A stretch of DNA of 64,000 nucleotides from Marinactinospora thermotolerans DSM 45154 (GTDB lineage Bacteria > Actinomycetota > Actinomycetes > Streptosporangiales > Streptosporangiaceae), in contig NZ_FUWS01000013.1 of the NCBI RefSeq assembly GCF_900167435.1, positions 1 to 64,000 on the forward strand. Reading direction: 5' to 3'. The translations under genes were made by a program, and so were the position numbers. Position 1 is the first letter of the stretch. Every line of letters begins with the position of its first letter. Below the pieces are notes generated by a model. It was not told the origin of the DNA. It made no database searches and saw only the letters and a program-made list of their open reading frames with translations. Positions 23,516-31,495 of the stretch are shown one piece after another.

Positions 23516-24349
23516 TCAGGAGGTGGCAGAGGGCTCGGCCGGGGTCGGCAGGGGGCGTTGCGGCCCTCCCCCGCCACCGTCCCCGCCAGGACCGTCCTCG
23601 CCGCCGGCGTTCCTCGAGTCCTGGACCTCCTTGCGCATCAGGAAGAACCAGCCGACCACCGCGATGACCGCGAAGACCCACCACTGCACGGCGTAGGACA
23701 GGTTCATGCCGGTGTTCGTCTCGGGCGGGGAGACGACCTCGGGAGCCGGGTCCGAGGGCGGGTCCTGCGCGGTGAGCTCCACGTACCCGCCATAGAGCGG
23801 GTAGGGCAGCTCCCGGCCGATCTCGTCGAGGTCGATGATCATGATCTGCCCCTCGGGCAGGCCCTCTCGCGGCCGGATGCCGGTGTTCTCCGGGGTCTCG
23901 CCGAACTGCACGCGCCCGGTGACCGTGACCTCCCCCTCGGGCGCCCGGGGGACCTCCGGCTGCTGTGCCGAGGAGGGGGGCTGGGGCACCCACCCCCGGT
24001 TGACGAGCACGGCCGCGCCGTCGTCGGTGACCAACGGGGTGACGACGTGGAGACCCACCCCACCGGAGCCGTCGCGGTTGCGGACGAGCATCTCGTTCCC
24101 GGTGTCGTACTCGCCGGTCGCGGTGACGGTCCTCCACCGGTCCTCCCGCCGGACCTCACCCCCGACCTCGGTCACCTGGGCCAGCGGCACGGGGGAGGCG
24201 GTGAGGTTGGCCTCCTGGAGGTCCGCGGCGGCGGCCTTGACCTCCCAGCGCCCGTACTGCCACATCCCCAAGGCGATGAAGGAGGGGACGACCAGCAGCA
24301 CCAGGGCGTGAAACGCCAGCATGCGCGATGAGAACAGAACACGGAGCAC
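23516..24349 (-). CDS. SURF1-family protein, copy 2
   Basis: A 277-residue SURF1-like protein for cytochrome oxidase assembly. The first helix is MLAFHALVLLVVPSFIALGMWQYGRWE (10-36); ATGEYDTGNEMLVRN and VLVNRGWVPQP follow, then YPLYGGYVEL and the closing helix WWVFAVIAVVGWFFLMRKEV. The C-terminal tail is Gly/Pro-rich. GTG 24349 has no ribosome site. CATAGCCT lies 7 nt upstream, the same -10 as the copy at 8686, so both look leaderless. Identity between the copies is limited to the SURF1 core motifs. Confidence 0.9.
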   Translation of the reverse strand: MLRVLFSSRMLAFHALVLLVVPSFIALGMWQYGRWEVKAAAADLQEANLTASPVPLAQVTEVGGEVRREDRWRTVTATGEYDTGNEMLVRNRDGSGGVGLHVVTPLVTDDGAAVLVNRGWVPQPPSSAQQPEVPRAPEGEVTVTGRVQFGETPENTGIRPREGLPEGQIMIIDLDEIGRELPYPLYGGYVELTAQDPPSDPAPEVVSPPETNTGMNLSYAVQWWVFAVIAVVGWFFLMRKEVQDSRNAGGEDGPGGDGGGGGPQRPLPTPAEPSATS

Positions 24350-24530
24350 GTCTTCGAGGCTATGAGATCCCCCGGTGTCGTCCGCATCGACCCGGCGTAA
24401 CAGGCTCCCCTCCTTACCTGGCGAAAGAGGAGCGGGGGGACACGCCTCCCCCTCGCCACCGGGCGCCGTCCCGGCCGGTGACGCGGTCCTCGCGAGAAAT
24501 CAATCCCAAAGGTAAGCAATCCCTCACTTT

Positions 24531-24545
24531 TTGTGCAATGCACAA
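24531..24545. promoter_or_regulatory. Perfect palindrome TTGTGCAATGCACAA
   Basis: Seven-bp arms about a central A, 458 bp before the monooxygenase start and 182 bp before the divergent SURF1 start. It is LacI/GntR-operator-like in form. The regulator is unknown. Confidence 0.45.
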
Positions 24546-24571
24546 CATTCGACCGTCCCGCCCGGCCGTGT

Positions 24572-24587
24572 ACCGGACTAGACCAGT
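24572..24587 (+). promoter_or_regulatory. DasR-responsive element (dre)-like site 1
   Basis: ACCGGACTAGACCAGT matches the Streptomyces dre consensus ACTGGTCTAGACCACT at 13 of 16 positions. DasR is the GntR-family N-acetylglucosamine sensor that controls chitin-use genes. Confidence 0.55.
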
Positions 24588-24757
24588 GCCCGGCACGCCG
24601 CGGCGAAGACGCAGATCATCGCCCCTCGGCAATTCCAGGGAAATGGAACCAGGCGGGAGAGAGCCCCGGCGAAGCGGCGGAACTCTCACGCCCCCGACCT
24701 CGCCAAGGAAGCCGAATCAGAGGAAAACCACCTCTTGACTCATAGTAAACAGCAAAA

Positions 24758-24773
24758 TACGGTCTAGACCAGC
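24758..24773 (+). promoter_or_regulatory. dre-like site 2
   Basis: TACGGTCTAGACCAGC contains the perfect 10-bp dre core GGTCTAGACC (24761-24770) and the following A. It lies about 230 bp before the monooxygenase start. With site 1 it supports DasR control of chitin oxidation. Confidence 0.6.
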
Positions 24774-25002
24774 TGGAGAATCCGGAATAACCGCCATACC
24801 CCAGCTTCCATCAGCGCTTTTCCGGAAAGTCCAGAGGAGTCGAGAATCCCCGCAACAGAGTCCCCCACCGGGCGAGGAGGCCGGCGACGACCTTCTCGCC
24901 CGGGAACGCCCGCCCCTTTCCCCCGCTTTCCATGCCGTTTTCCCGGCGCAACAACAGACCATCGGATCGGAAATACCTCCGCATTACAATAAGGAACCCG
25001 CC

Positions 25003-25512
25003 ATGTCGTTGAAGCGTAAACTGCTCTCCGCCGCCGCGATCGCCCCGTTCGTTTTCGTGCTGCTGCCCGCCAGCACCGCCCACGCCCACGGCTACGTCTC
25101 CTCCCCCGCCAGCCGGCAGGCCCAGTGCGCCGCCCGGGTCGTCTCGTGCGGCGCGATCCAGTGGGAGCCCCAGAGCGTCGAGGGCCCCAAGGGTCTGCGC
25201 AGCTGCAGCGGCGGCAACGCCGGGTTCGCCGAGCTCGACGACGACAACAAGGGCTGGCAGGTCACCCCGGTCGGCCGCTCCCTCAACCTCACCTGGCGTA
25301 TCACCGCCGCCCACGCCACCAGCACGTGGGAGTACTACATCGGCTCCACCCGCGTCGCCGTGTTCAACGACGGCGGCGCCCGCCCCGGCTCCACCGTCAA
25401 CCACACCATCAACCTCAACGGCTACAGCGGCAAGCAGAAGCTCCTCGCCGTCTGGAACATCGCCGACACCGCCAACGCCTTCTACTCCTGCATCGACATC
25501 AACGTCAGCTGA
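25003..25512 (+). CDS. AA10 lytic polysaccharide monooxygenase
   Basis: A 169-residue secreted copper enzyme. A signal peptide of 28 residues ends in AHA, so the mature protein starts at His29 (HGYVSSPASRQ), the first residue of the copper histidine brace. The second brace His is His104 in ITAAHATSTWEYYI. A Cys pair near the start (CAARVVSCG) and another later (SCSGG, YSCIDI) suggest disulfides. It has no carbohydrate-binding module and is short even for single-domain AA10 enzymes. It should cleave chitin oxidatively. AAGGA lies 8 nt before ATG 25003. Two DasR-like sites upstream fit chitin-responsive control. Confidence 0.95.
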   Translation: MSLKRKLLSAAAIAPFVFVLLPASTAHAHGYVSSPASRQAQCAARVVSCGAIQWEPQSVEGPKGLRSCSGGNAGFAELDDDNKGWQVTPVGRSLNLTWRITAAHATSTWEYYIGSTRVAVFNDGGARPGSTVNHTINLNGYSGKQKLLAVWNIADTANAFYSCIDINVS

Positions 25513-25582
25513 TCCGAACACAGCAGGAGGACCGCCGGACACGCGCCGCGCTCACCGGGAGAGGGTGTCGGCGCACCGCACA

Positions 25583-25612
25583 GCGCCCCCGGACCGCAAG
25601 GTCCGGGGGCGC
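25583..25612. terminator. Bidirectional terminator with GNRA loop
   Basis: A perfect 13-bp stem (25583-25595 with 25600-25612) closed by a GCAA tetraloop, between the convergent monooxygenase and chaplin genes. Confidence 0.88.
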
Positions 25613-25635
25613 CGCGTCGTCACCTGGGCGCGGGA

Positions 25636-26763
25636 CTACTCCTCGCCGGCCGCGGCGGCGGCCTTACGACGCCGGGCCAGGTACATGGCGGCGCCACCAC
25701 CGCCGACCGCCGCGACCGCGGCGGCGACCAGGCCGCCCAGGGCCGCACCGGTCACCGGCAGACCGCCGGGCGTCGCGGACTCGTCCGCGCTGGTGCCGTC
25801 CGAACCGCCAGGCCCGCTCTGCCCCTCGGTGTCGCCCGGACCACCCGGGGTCCCCGGCCCCTCGGAGCCACCCGGCTCCTCCGGCTTACCCTCACCCGGC
25901 CGCTCGCCGCCCGGCTCCTCGCCACCGGGCTTGTCGCCGCCCGGCCGCTCCTCGCAGTCGGTGTCGTAACCGTGTTCGTCCTTGCCCTTGCAGTCGTCCC
26001 CGGGCTTGGGGTCCTCCGCGGGCGGCTTCTGCTCGTCGGAGATCTCGGAGACGCACTCGGCCTCGCCCAGGCCGAGCACGGAGACGGCGTTGCCGCAGAT
26101 CTCGACCGCGGCGTCGACCGGAACGGTCACCTGGTTGCCGCTGGCGATCCCGCCCGAGCCGTCCGTCTGCTGGCCGCCCGCCTTGTTCTCCGGCGCCTCG
26201 TGGATGACGTTGATGACCGTGTTGCACTCGGCCTTGGAGATGCCGAGGACGCCGATGGAGTTGCCGCAGATGTTGACGGCGACGTCGACGGGGACGTTGA
26301 TCTGGTTGCCGCTGGCGATCCCGCCGGCGCCACTGGTGCGCTGCTCGTTCTCCTGGGAGTCGGCCACCTTCTCGACGATCTTGGTGCACTCGGCCTCGGA
26401 GATCCCACCGACGGCCACGGAGTTCCCGCAGACCTCGATCGCCGCGTCCACCGGGATGTTGATCTGGTTGCCGCTGGCGATCCCGCCCGAGCCGTCCGTC
26501 TGCTGGCTCGCCTGCCCCTTGCCGCTGGCCGCGTAGAGGACCTTGGCCACCTGCGTGCACTCGGCCTCGGAGATCCCGAGGACGGCGAGGGAGTTGCCGC
26601 AGAGGTTCGCCTTGATGTCGGCGGGCACGCTGACCTGGTTGCCGGCGACCACTCCACCGGTTCCATCGGTCAGCTGGTCGGCCGCCGCGTGGGGGGCGAA
26701 GGCCCCGGTGAGCCCCGCGGCCAGCAGGGCCGCGGAGGCCGAGGTGTAGAGCTTCTTGCGCAT
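25636..26763 (-). CDS. Cell-wall-anchored chaplin with four chaplin domains
   Basis: A 375-residue surface protein. A signal peptide (1-28, ending AHAAADQ) is followed by four chaplin domains at roughly 33-70, 89-127, 143-182 and 203-241. Each has GG(V/I)(V/A)(A/S)GNQ, then CGNS or CGNA, and a second Cys in the EAEC or KAEC segment. A Pro/Gly/Glu-rich wall-spanning linker runs to about 325. The end is a sortase signal, LPVTG, then a hydrophobic helix and RRRK. Long chaplins of Streptomyces (ChpA-C) carry two domains, so four is unusual. Chaplins make the amyloid sheath that lets aerial hyphae leave water. The four repeats are near-identical in places, which suggests recent domain duplication. 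Confidence 0.93.
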   Translation of the reverse strand: MRKKLYTSASAALLAAGLTGAFAPHAAADQLTDGTGGVVAGNQVSVPADIKANLCGNSLAVLGISEAECTQVAKVLYAASGKGQASQQTDGSGGIASGNQINIPVDAAIEVCGNSVAVGGISEAECTKIVEKVADSQENEQRTSGAGGIASGNQINVPVDVAVNICGNSIGVLGISKAECNTVINVIHEAPENKAGGQQTDGSGGIASGNQVTVPVDAAVEICGNAVSVLGLGEAECVSEISDEQKPPAEDPKPGDDCKGKDEHGYDTDCEERPGGDKPGGEEPGGERPGEGKPEEPGGSEGPGTPGGPGDTEGQSGPGGSDGTSADESATPGGLPVTGAALGGLVAAAVAAVGGGGAAMYLARRRKAAAAAGEE

Positions 26764-27250
26764 GTTCGGAAGGACCTTTCGCTCAATGCGTTACGGAAAG
26801 TGACCCATCAAGGGCGGATCGTCACCGCGGTGGGGGTCGGTGAAGCACGGGTCGCTTTCGAGGTACGGGGATCCCCGGACGTTTCCTCGCTCTGACATCG
26901 ACGGCCGGAGCGACCCTTCTCGGCACGGGACATCCGGAAGGTACGTTTTCCCGCTCCGGCGCGCCGACGAATGGTTACGTTAGCAGCCCTGCGCGGAAGG
27001 CAGGCTTTTTCCGCCGAATTTCGGCAATCCCCCGAAACTCCCGCAGAGCGCACATCACCCCCGGACCGAGAGTCGACGCAGCTCACGGCTCCGTTCAGAG
27101 CAAGATCAGCTTACCGCCGTCACCACACGGAACGCTTTCCCTGGAAAAACCCGAGTCCAGAAGAGGGGATTACTAATTTCCTACGAAATATAGTTGAAGG
27201 GAGAAATGTGGATCATTCCGTCAACACGCGCGAAAGTAGCAAAAAGAAAA
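26764..27250. other. Long 5' region of the chaplin gene
   Basis: 487 bp between the chaplin start and the catalase terminator, both leftward. There is no supported gene. The part nearest the catalase (27170-27240) is AT-rich, with ATTTC/GAAAT around 27176-27189. The chaplin promoter must lie here. I could not place a sigma-specific -10/-35 with confidence. Confidence 0.4.
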
Positions 27251-27282
27251 CCCCGGGCGGGATACCGAGATCCCACCCGGGG
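27251..27282 (-). terminator. Intrinsic terminator of catalase
   Basis: On the minus strand a CCCCGGG/GGGAT-type stem (27251-27263 with 27270-27282, one mismatch) is followed by TTTTCTTTTT. This is one of the few clear U-tract terminators in the window. Confidence 0.88.
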
Positions 27283-27327
27283 TGCGGGCGGCGGTCGGCC
27301 TCACAGACCGACCACCTGGACGATCAC

Positions 27328-28794
27328 TCAGGCCTGGACGCCGAGGCCCTTCGCGACGCCGGCGCCGAGGTCGGGGTGGACGTTGGTCCAGTACTCGACC
27401 ACACGCTTCTTCATGTCGGCGGTGACCTCGGGGGCCGAGGCGTGGCCGACGATGTTGCTCACCATGTTGGCGCGGTCGGTCTCGGAGAGGACCTTCTCCC
27501 ACAGCGCGCGCGGCTGACCGAAGTCGTCGTCCTCCTTGTGGAGGTCGTAGGCGGAGCGGACGATCTCACCCGCGACGTGGTAGCTCTCGCCCTTGTGGAA
27601 CTCCGGGTCCGCGGCCGGGCCACCAACGGTGTTGGGGGCATAGACCGGGTCCGAACCGTAGCGGTAGGCCATCGGACCGTCGAAGTTGTAGCTGTTGACC
27701 GGGGACTTCGGCTGGTTGACCGGCAGGTGCAGGTAGTTCGGGCCGATCCGGTAGCGCTGGGTGTCGGGGTAGGAGAAGAGCCGGCCCTGAAGCATCTTGT
27801 CCGGGCTCATCGCGATGCCCGGCACCAGGCTGGACGGGCTGAACGCCGCCTGCTCGATCTGGGCGAAGTAGTTCTCCGGGTTCCGGTTGAGGACGAACCG
27901 GCCGATCGTGATCTCCGGGTAGTCCGCGTGCGGCCACACCTTGGTGAGGTCGAACGGGTTGAACCGGTAGTCGGCGGCGTCCTCGAAGGGCATGATCTGG
28001 ACGTTGACGGTCCAGGCCGGGTAGTCGCCCTTCTTGATGGACTCCCACAGGTCACGGCGGTGCAGGTCGGGGTCCTCGGCCTCGAAGGCCTTGGCCTCGG
28101 CCGCGGTGAAGTTCTCGATGCCCTGCTCGGTCTTGAAGTGGTACTTGACCCAGAACTTCTCGCCGTTGGCGTTGTACCACAGGAAGGTGTGGCTACCGAA
28201 GCCGTGCTGGTGACGCCAGGTCTTCGGGGTGCCGCGGTCGGTCATCAGGAAGGAGACCTGGTGGGCCGACTCGGGGTTGAGGGTCCAGAAGTCCCACTGC
28301 ATGTTGTGGTCGCGCAGCTGGTTGTCGGCACGCCGCTTCTGCGAGTGGATGAAGTCGGAGAACTTCGAGGGGTCGCGGATGAAGAAGATCGGCGTGTTGT
28401 TGCCGACGATGTCGTAGTTGCCCTGCTCGGTGTAGAACTTCAGGGCGAAACCACGCGGGTCACGGGCGGTGTCGGCGCTGCCCAGCTCACCGGCGACGGT
28501 GGAGAAGCGCAGCAGCAGCGGGGTCTTCTTGCCCTTCTGGAACAGGTCCGCCTTGGTGTACTGGCTGACGTCCTCGGTGATCTCCAGCTCACCGAAGGCA
28601 CCGCCGCCCTTGGCGTGCACGACGCGCTCGGGCACCCGCTCGCGGTTGAAGTGCGCCATCTTCTGGATCAGGAAGTGGTCCTGCAGCAACAGCGGGCCGT
28701 TGGGGCCCACCGACTGCGAGAGACCGTCGCTCGGTGCCGGGATACCGTTGTCGTCCGTGCTGTAAGCAACCACTGCTTGCACCTTTCGGGTCAT
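27328..28794 (-). CDS. katA: Monofunctional haem catalase (clade 3)
   Basis: A 488-residue haem catalase of the small-subunit clade. The distal His is in RVVHAKGGGAFGE near 62, the distal Asn in GNYDIVGNNTPIFF near 135 and the haem-ligand Tyr in RLFSYPDTQRYRIG near 345. NADPH-binding region residues such as KYHFKTEQG are present. It degrades hydrogen peroxide in the cytoplasm. The start is uncertain: ATG 28794 is given, but GTG 28773 has AAGG at a better distance. It lies directly behind the Fur-family gene, the usual FurA/CatR-catalase pair, so repression relieved by peroxide is expected. Confidence 0.96.
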   Translation of the reverse strand: MTRKVQAVVAYSTDDNGIPAPSDGLSQSVGPNGPLLLQDHFLIQKMAHFNRERVPERVVHAKGGGAFGELEITEDVSQYTKADLFQKGKKTPLLLRFSTVAGELGSADTARDPRGFALKFYTEQGNYDIVGNNTPIFFIRDPSKFSDFIHSQKRRADNQLRDHNMQWDFWTLNPESAHQVSFLMTDRGTPKTWRHQHGFGSHTFLWYNANGEKFWVKYHFKTEQGIENFTAAEAKAFEAEDPDLHRRDLWESIKKGDYPAWTVNVQIMPFEDAADYRFNPFDLTKVWPHADYPEITIGRFVLNRNPENYFAQIEQAAFSPSSLVPGIAMSPDKMLQGRLFSYPDTQRYRIGPNYLHLPVNQPKSPVNSYNFDGPMAYRYGSDPVYAPNTVGGPAADPEFHKGESYHVAGEIVRSAYDLHKEDDDFGQPRALWEKVLSETDRANMVSNIVGHASAPEVTADMKKRVVEYWTNVHPDLGAGVAKGLGVQA

Positions 28795-28865
28795 GATCAA
28801 GCCGGCCTCGTGGCTCGCGGAGGAACCCGGTTACGCCGGGAGGGATCGGACGCGGGGATCGGGCG

Positions 28866-29324
28866 TCACGCCGGGCGCGCGGGGGCGCCGACGCTGTCGC
28901 CGGAGGAGTCGCCATCCTTGGTCTGGCAGTTCGGACACACGCCCCAGAACACGACCTCGGCCGCGGCGATGGTGTAGCCGTTCGTCTGCGACGGTTCCAG
29001 GCAGGGAGCCTCTCCCACGACGCAGTCGATGTCGGTGACCTCACCGCATTCACGGCAGACGAGGTGGTGGTGGTTGTCCCCGACGCGCGCCTCGTAGCGC
29101 GCCGGCGAACCGGCGGGCTCGATGCGGCGCAGCAGTCCGGCGCCGGTCAGCGCGTGGAGCGCGTCATAGACCGCCTGGGTGGATACGTGTCCCACTTTGC
29201 CGCGGACCGCTTGTGCGACGTGCTCGGCGTCCAGGTGGTTGCCCTCCCGGACCGCGTCGAGGATCGCCAGCCGGGCCGCGGTGACCCGCAGACCGGCCGC
29301 GCGGAGGTCGGTGGCGTTGTCCAT
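28866..29324 (-). CDS. furA: Fur-family peroxide-sensing repressor (FurA/CatR)
   Basis: A 152-residue Fur-family regulator. The winged helix carries LRVTAARLAILDAVREGNHLDAEHV and STQAVYDALHALTGAGLLRRIEP. The metal region HHHLVCRECGEVTDIDC is near residues 90-106, and a second CPNC near 135 makes the structural zinc site. FurA/CatR proteins next to catalases sense peroxide by metal-catalysed histidine or cysteine oxidation. ATG 29324 has no ribosome site. TATGCT ends 7 nt before it and TTGAGC lies 17 bp further up, so the gene is almost certainly leaderless. The -35 overlaps a FurA-box-like sequence, which indicates autoregulation. Confidence 0.94.
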   Translation of the reverse strand: MDNATDLRAAGLRVTAARLAILDAVREGNHLDAEHVAQAVRGKVGHVSTQAVYDALHALTGAGLLRRIEPAGSPARYEARVGDNHHHLVCRECGEVTDIDCVVGEAPCLEPSQTNGYTIAAAEVVFWGVCPNCQTKDGDSSGDSVGAPARPA

Positions 29325-29360
29325 GGCCGCAAGCATAGGACACAAACTGGAATAGCTCAA
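29325..29360 (-). promoter_or_regulatory. Leaderless furA-katA promoter with FurA box
   Basis: On the minus strand: -35 TTGAGC (29360-29355), 17-bp spacer, -10 TATGCT (29337-29332), 7 nt, then ATG 29324. The sequence TTGAGCTATTCCAG at 29360-29347 matches the mycobacterial/Streptomyces FurA box TTGACTGATTCCAG at 11 of 14 positions. Confidence 0.75.
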
Positions 29361-29540
29361 GAAAACGAGCGAGTACAGATAAGCCGTGAAGTATGACACA
29401 GTGGACAGCCCCACCGAGGGGGTGCGCCGCTGGCGGTGACCCAAGTCACAACCAGGCGCATCGGAGAACTCCGACAACTCACCATCCCCGGAGCGCGTCA
29501 CGAGTGCGACCTGCGTCTCACTCACGCATTCAGAGTCCGC

Positions 29541-30636
29541 GTGCCCCCCATCCCCCTCGGCACGTCCCACCGGCTACGGGCCGCGCTCGCCCTCCTCGTC
29601 CTCACCACCACGTCCTGCGGTGCCGACGGAGCGGCGCTCGGCTCCGGAGCCGAGGCCGTCGCCGGCGCGTCCTGCCCGAGCGGGGGGCGAAAGGGCCGCC
29701 TCCCCGTGCCGTTCACCATCGCCTTCGGCGGCGACGTCCACTTCGAGGGCGTGCTCCGCTCCCGGCTGGACGCCTCCCCCGCGGAGGCGCTGGGAGACGT
29801 CGGCTCCACGCTCTCCGCCGCCGACATCGCGATGGTCGACCCGGAGACGGCGGTGACCGAGGCCGGCACGCCGGCTCCGGGCGGGCGGTTCCTGTTCCGC
29901 GCGCCCGCGACGGCCTTCACCGCGCTCCGTGAGGCGGGCCTCGACGTCGCCCCCCTCGCCGACAACCACGGCATGGACCACGGACCCGCCGGTCCGGCCG
30001 ACACCCTCGCCCACGAGGGGGAGGCCGGCCTCCCCCTCGTGGGCGCCGGTCCAGACGCCGATGCCGCCTACGCCCCGCACGCCCTCGATGCCTCCGGCAA
30101 CCGCGTCGCCCTCTTCGGGGCGACCGACGTCCTGGACGACCACCTGATGGCCGAGTGGACCGCCGGCCTGGCCTCCGCCAAGGGAGAAGACCCCCAACGG
30201 CTGGTCACCGCGGTCCGGGCCGCCGAGGCCGACACCGTCGTCGTGTTCCTGCGCTGGGGCCGTGAGGGCGACCACTGCCCACTGCCGCACGCGTCCGATC
30301 TCGCCCGGCGGCTGGTCGAGGCCGGCGCCGCCGCCGTCGTCGGCGGGCACTCCCACGTCCTCGGACCGGGCGGCCACCTCGACGGCGCCTACGTCCATTA
30401 CGGCTTGGGGAACCTCGCCTTCCACACCTCCCACCGCCGAGACCGGCGTACTGCGGCTGGCCATGCCGGGCGATGAGGTCATCGAGGGCGAGTGGCTTCC
30501 CACCCGGAACGATGGGGGCGTTCCCGTCCTGTACGAGGGGGCGGCGGCGGAACAGGCGCCACTGACCTGGGCGGAAGACCGGAGCACCTGTGCGACCGGA
30601 CTGGATGGCCCCTCTGGTTCAGAGGCCGCCTCCTGA
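29541..30636 (+). pseudogene. CapA-family protein, frameshifted near its 3' end
   Basis: A CapA/PgsA-like metallophosphatase-fold protein. An N-terminal hydrophobic segment ends in TTTSC, which is close to a lipobox. FGGDVHFEG near 66, DPETAVTE, LADNHGMDHG and VVGGHSHVLGPGG follow, and then HYGLGNLAFHT. The frame then slips: it would stop at 30476. The expected continuation (TAETGVLRLAMPGDEVIEGEWLPTRN... to 30636) lies in the +1 frame. The slip is in a C-rich stretch at about 30430-30440. It may be a true inactivating mutation or a sequencing error. GTG 29541 is the likeliest start; the frame is open back to 29436. CapA-like proteins are tied to poly-gamma-glutamate capsules, but no capsule genes are nearby. 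Confidence 0.75.
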
Positions 30637-30785
30637 GGAAATACCGGGAGCCATTTTTATCGACAAATCGCCACTAATCGGGAGCAAAACAGCAAGAGGC
30701 GAAAGGCCTCACTCCGTCTTCTTCTCGCCACAACTAGGTTGAAGATGGCACAATCAGGCGCGATCATCGCAGATGGAGAGGGAGC

Positions 30786-31478
30786 ATGTCCGAAACCGGC
30801 GACCGTCGCGCCCACTGGCAGGAGCAGCCCGGGGAGGACTCGGGACGCCTCCCGGGCTCGGCCGGTGAGCATCACATGCAGGAGCTGTACGGCACCTCGG
30901 AGCGCGCCCGACGCTTCTACCGGGACCAGGTCCTGGACCACCTCAACCCCCGCATGCGCGAATTCATCGCACGCCAGGAGATGGTGTTCGTCGCCACCTC
31001 CGACTCACGCGGCGAATGCGACTCCAGTCTGCGCGCCGGCCCGCCCGGCTTCGTCCACGTCATCGACCGGCGCACCCTCGCCTACCCCGAGTACCGGGGC
31101 AACGGGGTCCTCGCCAGCGTCGGGAACATCCGCGAGAACCCGCATATCGGTCTCATGTTCCTCGACTTCGAGCGCGACCACATCGGCCTGCACGTCAACG
31201 GGCGCGCCGCCATCCTCGACGACGTGGAACTCCGCCGGCACAGCCCCGACCTGCCGGAACCGGCCGTCCCCGGCCAACGCGCGCAGATGTGGGTGGTGGC
31301 GCGGGTCGAGGAGGCCTACATCCACTGCCGCAAGCACATCCCGCGGATGCGCAGGGTCGACGCGCAGGAGCCCGCGAACTGGGGAAGCGACGACATGCGC
31401 CGCAAGGGGGGCGACTTCTTCGACGCCAAGGGGACGCCGAGCCCCTGGTCGGGCGATCCGCTGCGCACCAGGGGCTGA
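30786..31478 (+). CDS. Pyridoxamine-5'-phosphate-oxidase-like flavin-binding protein
   Basis: A 230-residue protein of the split-barrel flavin-binding group: ARRFYRDQVLDHLNPRMREFIARQEMVFVATSD near 38-72, then GFVHVIDRRTLAYPEYRGNGVLASVGNI and IGLMFLDF near 118, and EAYIHCRKHIPRM near 175. These enzymes use FMN or F420 on unknown substrates, often in redox defence. GAGAGGG precedes ATG 30786. The 60 bp upstream are AT-rich and carry its promoter. It converges with adenosine deaminase, the gap being only 17 bp. Confidence 0.87.
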   Translation: MSETGDRRAHWQEQPGEDSGRLPGSAGEHHMQELYGTSERARRFYRDQVLDHLNPRMREFIARQEMVFVATSDSRGECDSSLRAGPPGFVHVIDRRTLAYPEYRGNGVLASVGNIRENPHIGLMFLDFERDHIGLHVNGRAAILDDVELRRHSPDLPEPAVPGQRAQMWVVARVEEAYIHCRKHIPRMRRVDAQEPANWGSDDMRRKGGDFFDAKGTPSPWSGDPLRTRG

Positions 31479-31495
31479 CGCCGCCGCCCCTCGCC

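Larger units (their letters stand above)
24350..25002. other. Long regulatory region upstream of the chitin monooxygenase
   Basis: 653 bp with no supported gene. It becomes AT-rich near the monooxygenase start and holds three candidate operators (listed separately): a TTGTGCA/TGCACAA palindrome and two DasR-like sites. Weak frames on both strands lack a ribosome site and a codon signature. Confidence 0.5.
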
